55,122 nt of DNA from Eubacterium sp. (GCA_017634475.1 JAGBNH010000106.1:1-55122), one strand, 5' to 3'; positions 43,101 through 52,169 are shown, counted from the stretch's first letter. Translations and numbers: made by a program. Notes: generated by a model from the sequence alone, not told the origin.

Positions 43101-43208
43101 CTCCGGGTCGTCCTCGGGATGCACTGTCACCAGCACCTTACGGTAAGCCTTTTTTAACTGCTCCTTATCCCTCGTGGGTTCGATTTTTAAAATCGTCCAA
43201 ATATCCAA
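40107..43208 (-). CDS. J-domain protein with long TPR solenoid, partner of HscC
   Basis: 1033 residues from TTG 43208, starting MDIWTILKIEPTRDKEQLKK. A frame to TTG 43244 would overlap icd, and a CTG at 43214 has better spacing to AAGGA, so the start is uncertain. Residues 2-50 form a J domain in which HPD is HPE (30-32, HPEDDPEGF). From about 175 to the end run tetratricopeptide-type helical repeats (ALIAYQ-like pairs such as KALEEYQLAEKENPENAVVL). J domains stimulate Hsp70 ATPase and TPRs bind other proteins, so this probably selects clients for the adjacent HscC. No signal or membrane segment: cytoplasmic. Confidence 0.85.
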   Translation of the reverse strand: MDIWTILKIEPTRDKEQLKKAYRKVLVTVHPEDDPEGFQALRAAYEEALRLADLPEEEYQPEAGPKAQENREPAEIVYPDTPQGRMQKTMQEIYASFFRRVDVHEWEALLEEPYASSIDTSTEAMYTLLDFITGHYLLPHQVYKFLTEHYDLSEQREELTARYPSRFVDYILANGRYADAVDFTKFTGPADYDYDHLIEAASAFSRALRAENIPELMKLLPKLKDLPVRNPDIDIMLVRFLWQTDREEEAEELLEELNRLYPEDVTVLINTGDIKLHSEDLDGAERCYRKAEEISGDSRVIRGRLGEVANAREDFEKARDIFYDLMQDDPYENYYRAQVHTACEGIVKKKKAELEADPGSLELRIALATALYQSYQFEEGIRVLTEIDPPKGLLGATYHNYLGRCLLSIRKPVEAEAELRLWIDAIVAIPEADESDEATAIRKRMGYAVTLLGVALMQQKRYAEARTAIDSALSMRHDEYAVTMEEKCVLEYLSGNYAEGIRACVELEKRSPMNYQASNIRAKCSYEMDLFQDAAEYANRAIGIFPFYAEPYLIMAKIALRQKNYDGAEGVAARLKQMVPESDTASVIRARVLLERDGSRKEALRLLKPVKANIEKNESDVEERDRFYLMLGDIYKEMEEPHKALEEYQLAEKENPENAVVLERLGDMHRRLLHYQEALECFDRQSELVTSDRVLLNQGYCLMQLGRYFEARKKTLIAARLMAPGSRAAIVAGRLLLAMGCPRDGLKVLSGLGEPAPEEYDPDLLELRLKCMLRLKMYGPADKLITALRETRAYQSVRLLHAQLLVLSGRFGEAEQMLLRTDWRRDEMQGMHDRLCECFFYAGKLKELKAAVKTAEQNEPAGPGGKLISGYQYELLGRLQLLHKEYKAAEESFRLAMDRDPGKRFRYQGFMAECASRQFNGKTRVNRYISVLEQMGSSGLFLWESKIRLAQSLRAGKDYARAESLLREVLDVLPWDGEVNALVSEAYEELGWLHLARKDKSQALLSFEQAGAARGVDLVLKDMIMRLQNDCRN

Positions 43209-43227
43209 AATCAGTTTATTTCCTTGA

Positions 43228-44436
43228 TCATACCAAAGTCTCAAGCGTCTTCCGGATCGCCTTGATGAAATCTTCCGTATTCAGGGTGGTCACATCGGAA
43301 AGCTCTGTAATCAGAGCCAGATCCTTGGTCATGGTTCCGCTCTCGATGGTGGAAAGGGTAGCCTTCTCCAGCTTGTCTGCAAATGCGGAAAGCTCCGGAA
43401 GCTGATCCAGCTCGCCACGCTTACGAAGTGCGCCGGTCCATGCAAAGATGGTAGCCACCGGATTGGTGGAGGTCTCCTCACCCTTCAGATGCTTATAGTA
43501 ATGACGCTGTACGGTTCCGTGAGCTGCTTCATACTCATAGAAGCCCTGGGGAGATACCAGTACCGATGTCATCATAGCCAGTGAACCGAAGGCGGAGGAA
43601 AGCATATCGCTCATCACATCACCGTCGTAGTTCTTGCAGGCCCAAATAAATCCACCCCTGGACTTCATGACTCTGGCAACGGCGTCATCGATCAGGGTAT
43701 AGAAATACTCGATCCCTGCAGCGTCGAACTTCTCCTTATACTCTGCGTCGAAGATCTCCTGGAACACATCCTTGAAGGTGTGATCATACTTCTTGGAAAT
43801 GGTATCCTTGGTGGCAAACCACAGGGTCTGCTTCGTATCCAGTGCGTAGGTGAAGCAGCTTCTTGCAAAGCTCTCGATGGAGGGAACCAGGTTATGCTGG
43901 CCCTGTACGATACCTGCGGACTTGAAATCATGGACGAGAACACGCTCTTCGGTTCCGTCAGCTGCGGTATAGACCAGCTCTACCTTTCCGGGTCCCGGGA
44001 TCTTCATTTCACTTGCCTTATACACATCACCGTAAGCATGACGCGCGATGGTGATGGGCTGCTCCCAGTTCCGAACGCAGGGAGTGATACCCTTCACCTG
44101 GATGGGTGCACGGAACACGGTTCCGTCCAGGATGGCACGGATGGTCCCGTTGGGACTCTTCCACATTTCCTTCAGGTTATACTCCTCCACGCGGGCTGCG
44201 TTGGGGGTGATGGTGGCGCACTTTACAGCCACGCCGTACTTCCTGGTGGCCTCGGCGGAATCGATGGTCACCTGATCGTCCGTCTCGTCTCTATGCTTCA
44301 GTCCCAGATCATAGTATTCTGTCTTCAGGTCTACAAAAGGAAGCAGCAGCTCATCCTTGATGTACTGCCAGAGGATACGGGTCATCTCGTCCCCGTCCAT
44401 CTCAACTAAGGGTGTCTTCATTTCGATCTTGCTCAT
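43228..44436 (-). CDS. icd: NADP-dependent isocitrate dehydrogenase
   Basis: 402 residues from ATG 44436, which has AAAGGAGATACGATC upstream; the longer frame lacks a site. It resembles the homodimeric NADP type shared with eukaryotes ([66 protein letters not shown]). It converts isocitrate to 2-oxoglutarate and CO2 in the cytoplasm, supplying glutamate precursor and NADPH. It is directly upstream of the J-domain gene and 58 bases after the HAD gene on the same strand. Together with citrate synthase it indicates a partial oxidative TCA branch. Confidence 0.95.
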   Translation of the reverse strand: MSKIEMKTPLVEMDGDEMTRILWQYIKDELLLPFVDLKTEYYDLGLKHRDETDDQVTIDSAEATRKYGVAVKCATITPNAARVEEYNLKEMWKSPNGTIRAILDGTVFRAPIQVKGITPCVRNWEQPITIARHAYGDVYKASEMKIPGPGKVELVYTAADGTEERVLVHDFKSAGIVQGQHNLVPSIESFARSCFTYALDTKQTLWFATKDTISKKYDHTFKDVFQEIFDAEYKEKFDAAGIEYFYTLIDDAVARVMKSRGGFIWACKNYDGDVMSDMLSSAFGSLAMMTSVLVSPQGFYEYEAAHGTVQRHYYKHLKGEETSTNPVATIFAWTGALRKRGELDQLPELSAFADKLEKATLSTIESGTMTKDLALITELSDVTTLNTEDFIKAIRKTLETLV

Positions 44437-44494
44437 GATCGTATCTCCTTTATTTAAAAATATTATTTTACGATTTATGTCAGGCATTCGATCC

Positions 44495-45331
44495 TTATTG
44501 GGCCGGATCGGTCTGCCTGCTTTCCCGCTCCGCGTCAAGGGCCCGGATCAGTTCCTTCAGCACCTGGGTCTCTCCGTATTCGGAAAGGGGAGGGGCCAGA
44601 TATTTCGCCGTTTTCTTCACCTCATCTCTCGCACTTCCGATGGCGTAGCTGTACTCCGCAGCCTTCAGCATGCCGATATCATTCAGGTTATCGCCGAAGA
44701 CCATGGTCTCTTCCGGCGTGATCCCCAGCTGCTCCTGCAGCTCCCGAAGGCTGGATCCCTTGTCCGCGTCATACTGAACGATATCCATCCACATGGTTCC
44801 CGCAGAGGCGATATTGAACTGCTCCCGCCATTTGGGGGCGAACCACCTGTTCACCGTGGCTTCGGCCGTATCCTTCTGGTAAATGGACATCTTCACGATA
44901 TCATCCTGCAGATAGGTTTCAAAATCTCCCAGCACCTTTACGTTGAACTTGTAGGAATCCCGCAGCCAGTAGAACATTTCACTGTATTCTTCGCAGTAGG
45001 CCGCATCCTCACCGCAGAGCATGATATCGCAGTCCGGCAGGCGCTTTGCGTCACGGATCAGCTCGAACAGCGTAGTCCGGGGGATCACATGCTTCTTCAG
45101 GATCTTTCCGGCGCTTCGAAGTATGCTTCCGTTATCCGTGATGTAATACATATCCTGCCATACCGGCTGAAAGAGCTTCTTCATGGACAGGAACTGTCGT
45201 CCGCTGGCTCCGGCGAAGACGATCCCCCGCTCCTTTAACGCGCGGATCACGTCCATCATTTCCGGATCGATCCTATCCGTACCGTCCGGCACAAGGGTGC
45301 CGTCGATGTCGCTGGCAATGAGTCTGATCAT
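44495..45331 (-). CDS. HAD-superfamily Cof-type phosphatase
   Basis: 278 residues with the HAD motifs: motif [10 protein letters not shown], motif [11 protein letters not shown], and motif [14 protein letters not shown], with a C2-type cap in between. Cof-like phosphatases act on sugar phosphates, pyridoxal phosphate or flavin intermediates; substrate is not predictable here. ATG 45331 has AGGAGGACC upstream and is preferred over an ORF start 14 codons earlier. A TGC-extended TATAAT precedes it. Confidence 0.92.
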   Translation of the reverse strand: MIRLIASDIDGTLVPDGTDRIDPEMMDVIRALKERGIVFAGASGRQFLSMKKLFQPVWQDMYYITDNGSILRSAGKILKKHVIPRTTLFELIRDAKRLPDCDIMLCGEDAAYCEEYSEMFYWLRDSYKFNVKVLGDFETYLQDDIVKMSIYQKDTAEATVNRWFAPKWREQFNIASAGTMWMDIVQYDADKGSSLRELQEQLGITPEETMVFGDNLNDIGMLKAAEYSYAIGSARDEVKKTAKYLAPPLSEYGETQVLKELIRALDAERESRQTDPAQ

Positions 45332-45361
45332 TGAAGGTCCTCCTGGGTAAAATTCCAAGGT

Positions 45362-45370
45362 ATTATAGCA
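45362..45370 (-). promoter_or_regulatory. Extended -10 promoter of the HAD gene
   Basis: TGCTATAAT on the minus strand (45370-45362), about 30 bases before the start codon. No good -35 is seen, as is allowed for extended -10 promoters. Confidence 0.5.
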
Positions 45371-45396
45371 CAATCGGGAAATAATTCCTACATTTA

Positions 45397-45425
45397 TTGA
45401 AGGAATTTCTGTTTGATGTTATAAT
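45397..45425 (+). promoter_or_regulatory. Promoter of the PH-like membrane protein gene
   Basis: -35 TTGAAG (45397-45402), a 17-base spacer and -10 TATAAT (45420-45425). Confidence 0.65.
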
Positions 45426-45457
45426 GTGCGGTATGAATTCACGGAAAGGCAAAGAAA

Positions 45458-45946
45458 ATGATCCGCTATCACGTAAAACATAACAAGAGAAGTCGTCGCA
45501 CCCTGCGATACTTCGGTCTGTTCCTCTTTCTCTTCGGTGCCATGATCCTGGTGCTCTTCTTCACCGGCCTGGCTTCGAGTCATGTGATCGGTGCCATCCT
45601 GGGGGGTCTCATCGGCCTGTACGGAGGATATCTCTTCATCCATACCTATGAACGGGATAAGTACGACATCGATTACGAGTTCACGGACAAGGGGATGACG
45701 GTGAAACACCGCTGGGGCGTTACCGAATACTCCTATGAGGATATCGTGGACGCCACACTGATCGTGCCCGAGAACGAATACGCCTACAGTCTGATCCACG
45801 TAAAGACGAAGAAGCATAAATACCTGATCCCTTTCACCGGGAAGAAGGAGCTCTGCGATCAGATCTACGCCCTGCTCACCACCCATGTGACCCTGCGGGA
45901 CCTGAACGAAGAGATCGAAAAGGCAAAACAGAATGCGCAGCAATGA
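45458..45946 (+). CDS. Membrane protein with YcxB-like C-terminal domain
   Basis: 162 residues. A basic N-terminus is followed by two membrane helices (about 18-38 and 43-62, the second GAILGGLIGLYGGYLFI). The cytoplasmic remainder (YDIDYEFTDKGMTVKHRWGV, YSYEDIVDAT, KKHKYLIPF) has the beta-strand pattern of YcxB-like PH domains. Function is unknown. AAAGG precedes the ATG, and a promoter and terminator make it a single-gene unit between HAD and purA genes on the other strand. Confidence 0.8.
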   Translation: MIRYHVKHNKRSRRTLRYFGLFLFLFGAMILVLFFTGLASSHVIGAILGGLIGLYGGYLFIHTYERDKYDIDYEFTDKGMTVKHRWGVTEYSYEDIVDATLIVPENEYAYSLIHVKTKKHKYLIPFTGKKELCDQIYALLTTHVTLRDLNEEIEKAKQNAQQ

Positions 45947-45969
45947 TCATCTAAGCTTTGATGATCTTA

Positions 45970-46021
45970 AAAAAACCAGGGAGCCTGTCGTCGTGAAGTA
46001 CTCACGATGACAGGCTCCTTT
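45970..46021. terminator. Bidirectional terminator between the membrane protein gene and purA
   Basis: GGAGCCTGTCGTCGTGA (45980-45996) pairs with TCACGATGACAGGCTCC (46002-46018) with one wobble. T-tracts lie on both sides: TTTTTTT on the minus strand, TTT on the plus. Confidence 0.88.
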
Positions 46022-46030
46022 GCCTTATCC

Positions 46031-47308
46031 TTATCTGTAAATGATCTCATGTCTTCCCGGTCCGTTGGAAACCATGGTGATGGGGAAGCCGATCTCTTTC
46101 TCGATGAATTCGATATAATTCCGGCAGTTCTCCGGAAGTTCTTCATATTTCGTGATGCCCCGGATCTCGGTCTTCCATCCCGGAAGTACCTTGTAAACCG
46201 GCTTAGCCTTCTTAAGCTTAGCGGTAACGGGGAAATCCTTTGTCACTTCGCCGTCGATCTCATAGCCTACGCATACCGGGATCTCATCCAGATAACCCAG
46301 TACATCCAGTACCGTGAAGGCCACATCCGTGGTTCCCTGGATCCGGCAGCCGTAACGGGTTGCCACGCAGTCGAACCAGCCCATTCTTCTGGGGCGTCCG
46401 GTGGTAGCACCGAACTCTCCACCGTCACCGCCCCGGCGACGCAGCTCATCTGCTTCATCCCCGAAGATCTCGCTGACGAATTCTCCTGCACCTACTGCAC
46501 TGGAGTAAGCCTTTACTACCGTAACGATCTTCTTGATCTCATAGGGCGGGATACCTGCTCCGATGGCGCCGTAGGCAGCCAGTGTGGAGGAAGAGGTGAC
46601 CATGGGATAGATCCCGTGATCCGGATCCTTCATGGAGCCCAGCTGACCCTCCAGCAGGATATTCTTTCCGGCCTTGATGGCCTCATAGAGGAATGCGGAA
46701 ACATCGCATACATAGGGAGCAACCATTTCCTTATATTCCATCAGTGTTGCATATACCTCATCCACTGTAAGAAGCGGCTGATGATACAGATGCTCGAGAA
46801 GCACATTTTTCTGGGTGATCACCCGTGAGATCTTATCCTTCAGCGAAGCCTCATCATCGAAGAGCTCGCTCACCTGGAATCCGATCTTCGCATATTTGTC
46901 GGAATAAAACGGTGCAATACCGGACTTGGTGGAACCGAAGGACTTCCCTGCCAGACGCGCTTCCTCATAGGTATCGAAAAGCACGTGATACGGCATGACC
47001 ATCTGTGCCCGGTCAGATACAAGGATCTTCGGTGTGGGAACACCCTTGGACTCGATATCCTTGATCTCCTTAAAAAGCTTGGGGATATCCAGCGCAACAC
47101 CATTTCCGATGATACTGGTGGTGTGATCATAGAAAACACCCGAAGGCAGTGTATGCAGCGCGAACTTTCCATAATTGTTGATGATGGTATGTCCCGCATT
47201 CGCTCCGCCCTGGAACCGGATGATGATGTCGGAAGTTTCGGCAAGCATATCCGTGATCTTGCCCTTACCTTCGTCGCCCCAATTTGCACCTACGATAGCT
47301 GTAACCAT
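46031..47308 (-). CDS. purA: Adenylosuccinate synthetase
   Basis: 425 residues from ATG 47308, chosen for AGAAGGGAATGGGCT upstream; the longer frame runs into the leader. The GTP loop GANWGDEGKGKITD and IMP-site RFQGGANAGHTI lie at the N-terminus; TTGRPRRMGWFD and VTSSS are later landmarks. It joins IMP and aspartate with GTP to form adenylosuccinate, the committed step to AMP. The gene is monocistronic, with a promoter at 47407-47435 and a short leader carrying a terminator hairpin, so expression is probably attenuated. Confidence 0.97.
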   Translation of the reverse strand: MVTAIVGANWGDEGKGKITDMLAETSDIIIRFQGGANAGHTIINNYGKFALHTLPSGVFYDHTTSIIGNGVALDIPKLFKEIKDIESKGVPTPKILVSDRAQMVMPYHVLFDTYEEARLAGKSFGSTKSGIAPFYSDKYAKIGFQVSELFDDEASLKDKISRVITQKNVLLEHLYHQPLLTVDEVYATLMEYKEMVAPYVCDVSAFLYEAIKAGKNILLEGQLGSMKDPDHGIYPMVTSSSTLAAYGAIGAGIPPYEIKKIVTVVKAYSSAVGAGEFVSEIFGDEADELRRRGGDGGEFGATTGRPRRMGWFDCVATRYGCRIQGTTDVAFTVLDVLGYLDEIPVCVGYEIDGEVTKDFPVTAKLKKAKPVYKVLPGWKTEIRGITKYEELPENCRNYIEFIEKEIGFPITMVSNGPGRHEIIYR

Positions 47309-47363
47309 AGCCCATTCCCTTCTGTAAATCAAAAAAACTATACATGCATCTATGTTCACGCAG

Positions 47364-47398
47364 AAAAAAACCACGCGCAAAAACTGAACGTGGCTTTT
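47364..47398 (-). terminator. Attenuator hairpin in the purA leader
   Basis: AAAAGCCACG (47398-47389, minus) pairs with CGTGGTTTTT (47375-47366) and T's follow to 47364, giving an intrinsic terminator about 55 bases before purA. The 5' arm overlaps GCAAAA, which can instead pair with TTTTGC in the loop (about 47382-47377), a possible antiterminator. Confidence 0.65.
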
Positions 47399-47406
47399 GC
47401 CTATGT

Positions 47407-47435
47407 ATTATAGCCCACTCTATTTCATATGTAAA
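47407..47435 (-). promoter_or_regulatory. Promoter of purA
   Basis: -35 TTTACA (47435-47430), a 17-base spacer and -10 TATAAT (47412-47407). The transcript would begin within about ten bases of the attenuator hairpin. Confidence 0.75.
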
Positions 47436-47473
47436 GAAACTTTTCTCCGAGATTGGGTTTATCCGCACCGGTC

Positions 47474-48745
47474 TCAGAGCAGATACCGGATCACAAATGA
47501 GGTTCCCTCGCCTCTCACGGAGCTTACCATGATCTTCCCGCCACCGTTTTCCACAATGCTCGAGGCCAGGGAGAGACCGATCCCCACGGATTCTTTTCTG
47601 GCATTCTTCGCCCGGTAAAATCGTTCGAAAATGTGCGGCAGATCCTCCTCCGGTATGCCATCTCCGGTATCCCGTATGGTCAGCTCCTTGAACACCGTGG
47701 TATTCCGCATGGAAAGATATACCCGTGAGCCTGCGCCGGAATGCTCGATACAGTTCTTTAAAATGTTGCTTATGGCCTCCAGCTGCCATGCAGGATCGCC
47801 GGTCATGGGCACCGGCCCCAGGGTTTCCGGATCGATGACTTCACCCTTCGGCTCGTCCTCCCAGACCACTTCCACGCCCTGGATCTCTGCCAGGATCTCC
47901 AGCTTCTTCTGCGCTTCCCTGGCTACCGACAGGATATCCATTTCTTCCTTCTTCAGCTCCACTGTTCCGGCATCGATTCTGGCCAGCTTCAGTAAGGTCT
48001 GCACCAGGGAAGAGATCCATTCCAGCTGCATGCTGCATTCCTTCATGAATTCCTTCCGCAGCTCCACCGGCATATCGGGATCATCCAGCACATTGTCCAG
48101 ATTGATCCGGATGGAGGCAATGGGGGTCTTCAGCTGGTGCGAGATATCCGCCAGCCAGCGGGAAAGCGCCTCATTCTTCTCCTTCTCATGCTCTGCTGCT
48201 GTCCTGAGCAATTGTGTCACCTTGAAGATATCACTCTGCAGCATGGACAGGTCCCCTTCCGTGGTCTGTCCGGGGTCCAGATCGTAGCTCCCGTGGTTCA
48301 GCTCATCAAAATACCGCTGCAGCTCCTTTACTTCCTTTCGTACCCGCAGCCGATGCTGTGCATACAGCATGACGCAGATCACACCGGTAAGAAAGATCAC
48401 GCCGGAATTGAACAGCACCAGCTGCCACATCAGGCGTTTCTCTCTGGCAGAGAAGAAGGCGTCGTCATAGCCGTATTTCTGCATGAGATCCGCTCCGCGT
48501 TCCAGCCTTTCCTGCCGGTCTGCCGGATCCTTCAAAAGCTTCATCAGCTCCGCATCCGAAAGCTCCGGAAACTGTTCCCGGAGCAGCCCCACCATGGCGG
48601 TGATCTGCTGCCGCTCCATTTCCTTCTGCTGGGAGATCAGCCAGATATTTCCATACAAAAGCGTCCCCGCCATGATCAGCGCACAGCCCATGGCGAGGAG
48701 GATCCTTCTGGTTCTTCGATTGATCTTGTTCTTTGTCTTTTCCAT
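47474..48745 (-). CDS. Sensor histidine kinase
   Basis: 423 residues. Two membrane helices (about 15-37 and 110-128) bracket a short extracytoplasmic part of about 70 residues. HAMP-like and DHp segments follow, with phosphoacceptor His203 in DISHQLKTPIASIRI, then the ATPase domain with N box NILKNCIEHSG, G1 RDTGDGIPEED, F box FERFYRAKNA and G2 VGIGLSLASSI. It should phosphorylate the regulator encoded just upstream. ATG 48745 is taken; TTG 48754 is an alternative, neither with a strong site. The operon has an ABC exporter, suggesting sensing of an antimicrobial or envelope stress. Confidence 0.93.
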   Translation of the reverse strand: MEKTKNKINRRTRRILLAMGCALIMAGTLLYGNIWLISQQKEMERQQITAMVGLLREQFPELSDAELMKLLKDPADRQERLERGADLMQKYGYDDAFFSAREKRLMWQLVLFNSGVIFLTGVICVMLYAQHRLRVRKEVKELQRYFDELNHGSYDLDPGQTTEGDLSMLQSDIFKVTQLLRTAAEHEKEKNEALSRWLADISHQLKTPIASIRINLDNVLDDPDMPVELRKEFMKECSMQLEWISSLVQTLLKLARIDAGTVELKKEEMDILSVAREAQKKLEILAEIQGVEVVWEDEPKGEVIDPETLGPVPMTGDPAWQLEAISNILKNCIEHSGAGSRVYLSMRNTTVFKELTIRDTGDGIPEEDLPHIFERFYRAKNARKESVGIGLSLASSIVENGGGKIMVSSVRGEGTSFVIRYLL

Positions 48746-48773
48746 TCTTCCCAAAAGCTTCTGTCAGATCTCT

Positions 48774-49484
48774 TTACTCTTCTTCCAGCTCACTGTCCTT
48801 GGCCAGCTTCTCCGGATCAGCGGGATCCTCTGCACGATATCCCACGCCCTTTATGGTCCGGATGATATCCGAGTCTCCCAGCTTCTGGCGAATTCTTTTG
48901 ATATATACCGTAAGGGTATTGTCCTCTACGAAATTGCCGGAAATATCCCAGATCCGATCCATGATCTGCTCCCGGGTAAGGATCTGACCTGCGTTCTGCA
49001 TCAGCATATAGAGGATCTTATATTCCAGCTGGGTGAATTCCGTTTTCTTCCCCTTCACCGTTACCTGATCCGTCTCCACATCGATCTCCACATCCCCCAC
49101 CCGGAAGACCTTTCTGGTCTTTCCGCTGCGGCGGAGCACGGTTTCGATCCTGGAGATCAGCTCCCGGTTACGGAAGGGCTTCAGGATATAATCATCTGCC
49201 CCCAGCTCCAGTCCCATGACCACATCGCTCTCCTCATCCCGCGCGGTAAGGAAGATCACCGGGATGTCCGTCTCCTCCTTCAGCTGCCGGCAGAGATCGA
49301 AGCCGCTGCCGTCCGGAAGATTCACATCCAGGATCGCCACGTCGAATTTCATCTTCGCAAGGCGGTCATCCGCCATCCGTCTTGACATGCAGACCACCAC
49401 TTCGTAGCCTGCCTGTTCCAGGGTATACTGTAAGCCGCGAATGATCATCGGGCTGTCTTCCACCAGAAGTAATTTGAGCTTCAT
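48774..49484 (-). CDS. OmpR/PhoB-family response regulator
   Basis: 236 residues. The receiver domain has the acidic pair E9/D10, phosphoacceptor D53 in VAILDVNLPDG, and the LKPF switch region near 103. The C-terminal winged helix (about 125-225) has TQLEYKILYMLMQNAGQILT and VDNTLTVYIKRIRQKLGD-like wing sequence. It binds tandem DNA repeats as a dimer. A pair of 11-bp direct repeats lies upstream of this operon (52932-52953). It lies 28 bases upstream of the kinase gene and 33 bases after the permease gene. Confidence 0.95.
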   Translation of the reverse strand: MKLKLLLVEDSPMIIRGLQYTLEQAGYEVVVCMSRRMADDRLAKMKFDVAILDVNLPDGSGFDLCRQLKEETDIPVIFLTARDEESDVVMGLELGADDYILKPFRNRELISRIETVLRRSGKTRKVFRVGDVEIDVETDQVTVKGKKTEFTQLEYKILYMLMQNAGQILTREQIMDRIWDISGNFVEDNTLTVYIKRIRQKLGDSDIIRTIKGVGYRAEDPADPEKLAKDSELEEE

Positions 49485-49517
49485 TCTGTTTCTTCCCTCT
49501 TCTTTATAATTTATTTA

Positions 49518-52169
49518 TCAATAGGTCTGCCTTCGTATGGTCTCTATGATGTTCAGCTTCCGCTGGCGCCGAAGGGCGGACCACATGGAGAGACCGATGA
49601 TCAGGATCACGGCCACCACGGAGATCACCATGGCCTTCCAGGGGAAGACATAGCCATATTCAAACTGGCGCTCGATCATCTTGTAAACCAGCAGGGAAAG
49701 CAGAAGTCCCAGCGGAAGGCCGAAGGCCAGGGATTTCAGTACATAGAGCATCCCTTCCACCCGGATCATCCGGCGGAATTCCTTTCCGGTCATTCCCACC
49801 GACTGCAGCATGGCAAATTCCCGCTGCCTCAGGTTCATATTCGTCGTTACCGTGTTCAATACATTTGTGACGCCGATCAGGACGATCACGATGATAAAGC
49901 CGTACAGGAAGATCTCCACCACCAGGATCAGTCTCCTGGTCCGGTTTGCTCCCGACTCCTCATTATACACGAATGTCTCGCCGATTTCAGCATTTTCCTC
50001 CAGTTTCCGGATCTGAAGGATCATTTCCTCCGCATCCTCAGCATCGATCAGCATGGCGCCGTAGTTTGCGTCAAAGGGCATGGCGGCAAAGAAGTCCTCG
50101 TTGACGAAAAGGATGGTTCCCCCGTACTTTTCGAAGCCGGAGCCCACGCCGAAGGGAAGGTCGCTGCTTTCATAAACCGTGCGAAGGATCTTCACCTCCG
50201 CCTGACCGTAGAGCCAGTCATCCTCACCGGCCATGAGCTCTTCATCCGAAAGCCCTTTACTTCCTACCGGATAGGAAAATGTGACTGTCTCTCCCTCCTC
50301 GATGTTCGTCTGCCGCATATGCTTACGCACACCGTCAGCCCCGGAATAAACCACATGATCCGCAAGGATCCCCACGGTGTTTATATCCTCGGTCTCTATA
50401 CCCAGCTGCTCCAGATACTCCCGGAACTCGGATTCTGTCAGCATCATGACATTCATGGATACCGGATACCATTCATTTGTTGCGGCATCCGCCTCATAGG
50501 CTTCCGGATCCCTTGCATATTTCGTTGCATCCAGCTGGCCCATGGTCTCCAGGGAAGTAAAGCACCTCTTTACTCCCGGCAGCTTCCGGATCCGGTTCAC
50601 GTCCCGGCGCATGCCTTCGATGCGTTTCTCCTGTCTCTTCTTTTCCGCCTCAGGATCGGAATCATCGATCCCCAGGTCTCCGATGCCTCCGCCGGAATCC
50701 ACATTTACCGACAGGTTATAGTCCATTTGCGTATAGACCTCACCCACCAGCTTCTTGCCATAGTTTACGAAGCTGTAAATGCCGATGAAGGACGCCATGC
50801 CCACCACCAGGGAGACCACGGTGGTCCGGTATTTCTTCCTGCTTCGCTGCAGGTTCTTGTGGGCGATCACGCCACCCACGCCGAAAAACTTCTTCACGAA
50901 GCCCGCCGGATCCAGCTTCTCTTCATATACCTTCACTCTGGTCTTGCCCCGGATGATATCGATGGGGGCGTATTTCATGGCCGCCCGGGCCGGGATCACG
51001 GAAGCAAAGAAAATGGTCACTGCAGAGAGCAAAACGGTGAAGGCCACCACCCACCAGGGCAGGGTATAAAGCATCCGGATCTTCATGGTTTCCTCCAGCA
51101 GGAGGTTCACCACCTGATCCAGGATCCAGATCACAAATGCACCCAGAAGGATACCTGCGGTAGTTCCGATCAGAAAGATATACATGCCTTCCCGGAGAAC
51201 GATGTTCCGGATCTGGCGCCTGGTTGCGCCCACGCTGGCCAGCATACCGAACTGGGTCTTCTTATCCTCCACGGATATGCGGAAGCTGTTGGAGATCACG
51301 AAGATACTGGTTCCCACGATGATAAGACAGATCACCACCCCCACACCGAAGACCATATCAATGGTCCTGTCGCTGAGACCGCCTTCATAGCGGACCAGCA
51401 TATTTATGTTGGGGAACTGGGTATATCCCTCCTCCATGAGCTGCTTTTCGATATTATCGTTGATCAAGACGAAATCACGAGGCTGGTCAAACCGTACGAA
51501 CACATCCATCATTCCGGATTCAAACCGTTTCTCCCGGAAGAGACAGAGATAGGCCGGTGAGCTGTAGCCGTCCATATTTGAAGGTTCCCGGATCACACCT
51601 ACGACCCGGAAGGTCTTCTCCTTCAGGTTGTCCAGCCGTTCCTCTTCGAAACGGGCTGACTTGGGGGACACCCGCTCTCCGGTGGAGACAAGGATCCGGT
51701 CTCCCAGAGACAGGGTCACGGTATCTCCCACCTTAGGCGCGGAAGCAAGCCTGGAATAGGATTCCGGGATCACCAGCTCTCCGTCATCCTCCGGAAGCCG
51801 TCCCTCCAGCACCTTAACCTGCATCTGGGTAAAGAGGGTGTCATTTCCTCCGGACACATTGATGTAATCCCTGGTCCGGTTATCGTCCGTCACCTTCTGG
51901 AAACCAATATTGGAAAGGATACCGGCCAGCTCCACATGGGCGTTATCGGTCACCAGTCCGCTGATCGGTGCCGGCACATCATAGTACTGTACGTGGTAAT
52001 TTCCCTGATTCAGCTTGTAATCCTCGATCAGGGAATGGCGGAAGGTGGCCACCATGCCCATGACCGTACAGATCAACGCTGCGGAAAGCATGACACCGAT
52101 ACAGGTCACGATGGTACGCTTCCGGTTACGTGCAAGATTTCGTATTGTGAATTTACTTGTAATATTCAA
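49518..52169 (-). CDS. ABC transporter permease (FtsX/MacB type)
   Basis: 883 residues. An N-terminal helix (about 17-38) leads to an extracytoplasmic domain, then a first FtsX unit of three helices (about 270-410) ending near RAAMKYAPIDIIRGK. A reset helix at about 450, a second large extracytoplasmic domain and a second FtsX unit (about 755-880, RQREFAMLQSVGMTGKEFRRM) follow. This resembles the permeases that work with LolD/MacB-like ATPases to move or sense peptides and lipophilic drugs. The ATPase gene lies 28 bases upstream. Co-location with a two-component system suggests drug or peptide defence. Confidence 0.9.
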   Translation of the reverse strand: MNITSKFTIRNLARNRKRTIVTCIGVMLSAALICTVMGMVATFRHSLIEDYKLNQGNYHVQYYDVPAPISGLVTDNAHVELAGILSNIGFQKVTDDNRTRDYINVSGGNDTLFTQMQVKVLEGRLPEDDGELVIPESYSRLASAPKVGDTVTLSLGDRILVSTGERVSPKSARFEEERLDNLKEKTFRVVGVIREPSNMDGYSSPAYLCLFREKRFESGMMDVFVRFDQPRDFVLINDNIEKQLMEEGYTQFPNINMLVRYEGGLSDRTIDMVFGVGVVICLIIVGTSIFVISNSFRISVEDKKTQFGMLASVGATRRQIRNIVLREGMYIFLIGTTAGILLGAFVIWILDQVVNLLLEETMKIRMLYTLPWWVVAFTVLLSAVTIFFASVIPARAAMKYAPIDIIRGKTRVKVYEEKLDPAGFVKKFFGVGGVIAHKNLQRSRKKYRTTVVSLVVGMASFIGIYSFVNYGKKLVGEVYTQMDYNLSVNVDSGGGIGDLGIDDSDPEAEKKRQEKRIEGMRRDVNRIRKLPGVKRCFTSLETMGQLDATKYARDPEAYEADAATNEWYPVSMNVMMLTESEFREYLEQLGIETEDINTVGILADHVVYSGADGVRKHMRQTNIEEGETVTFSYPVGSKGLSDEELMAGEDDWLYGQAEVKILRTVYESSDLPFGVGSGFEKYGGTILFVNEDFFAAMPFDANYGAMLIDAEDAEEMILQIRKLEENAEIGETFVYNEESGANRTRRLILVVEIFLYGFIIVIVLIGVTNVLNTVTTNMNLRQREFAMLQSVGMTGKEFRRMIRVEGMLYVLKSLAFGLPLGLLLSLLVYKMIERQFEYGYVFPWKAMVISVVAVILIIGLSMWSALRRQRKLNIIETIRRQTY

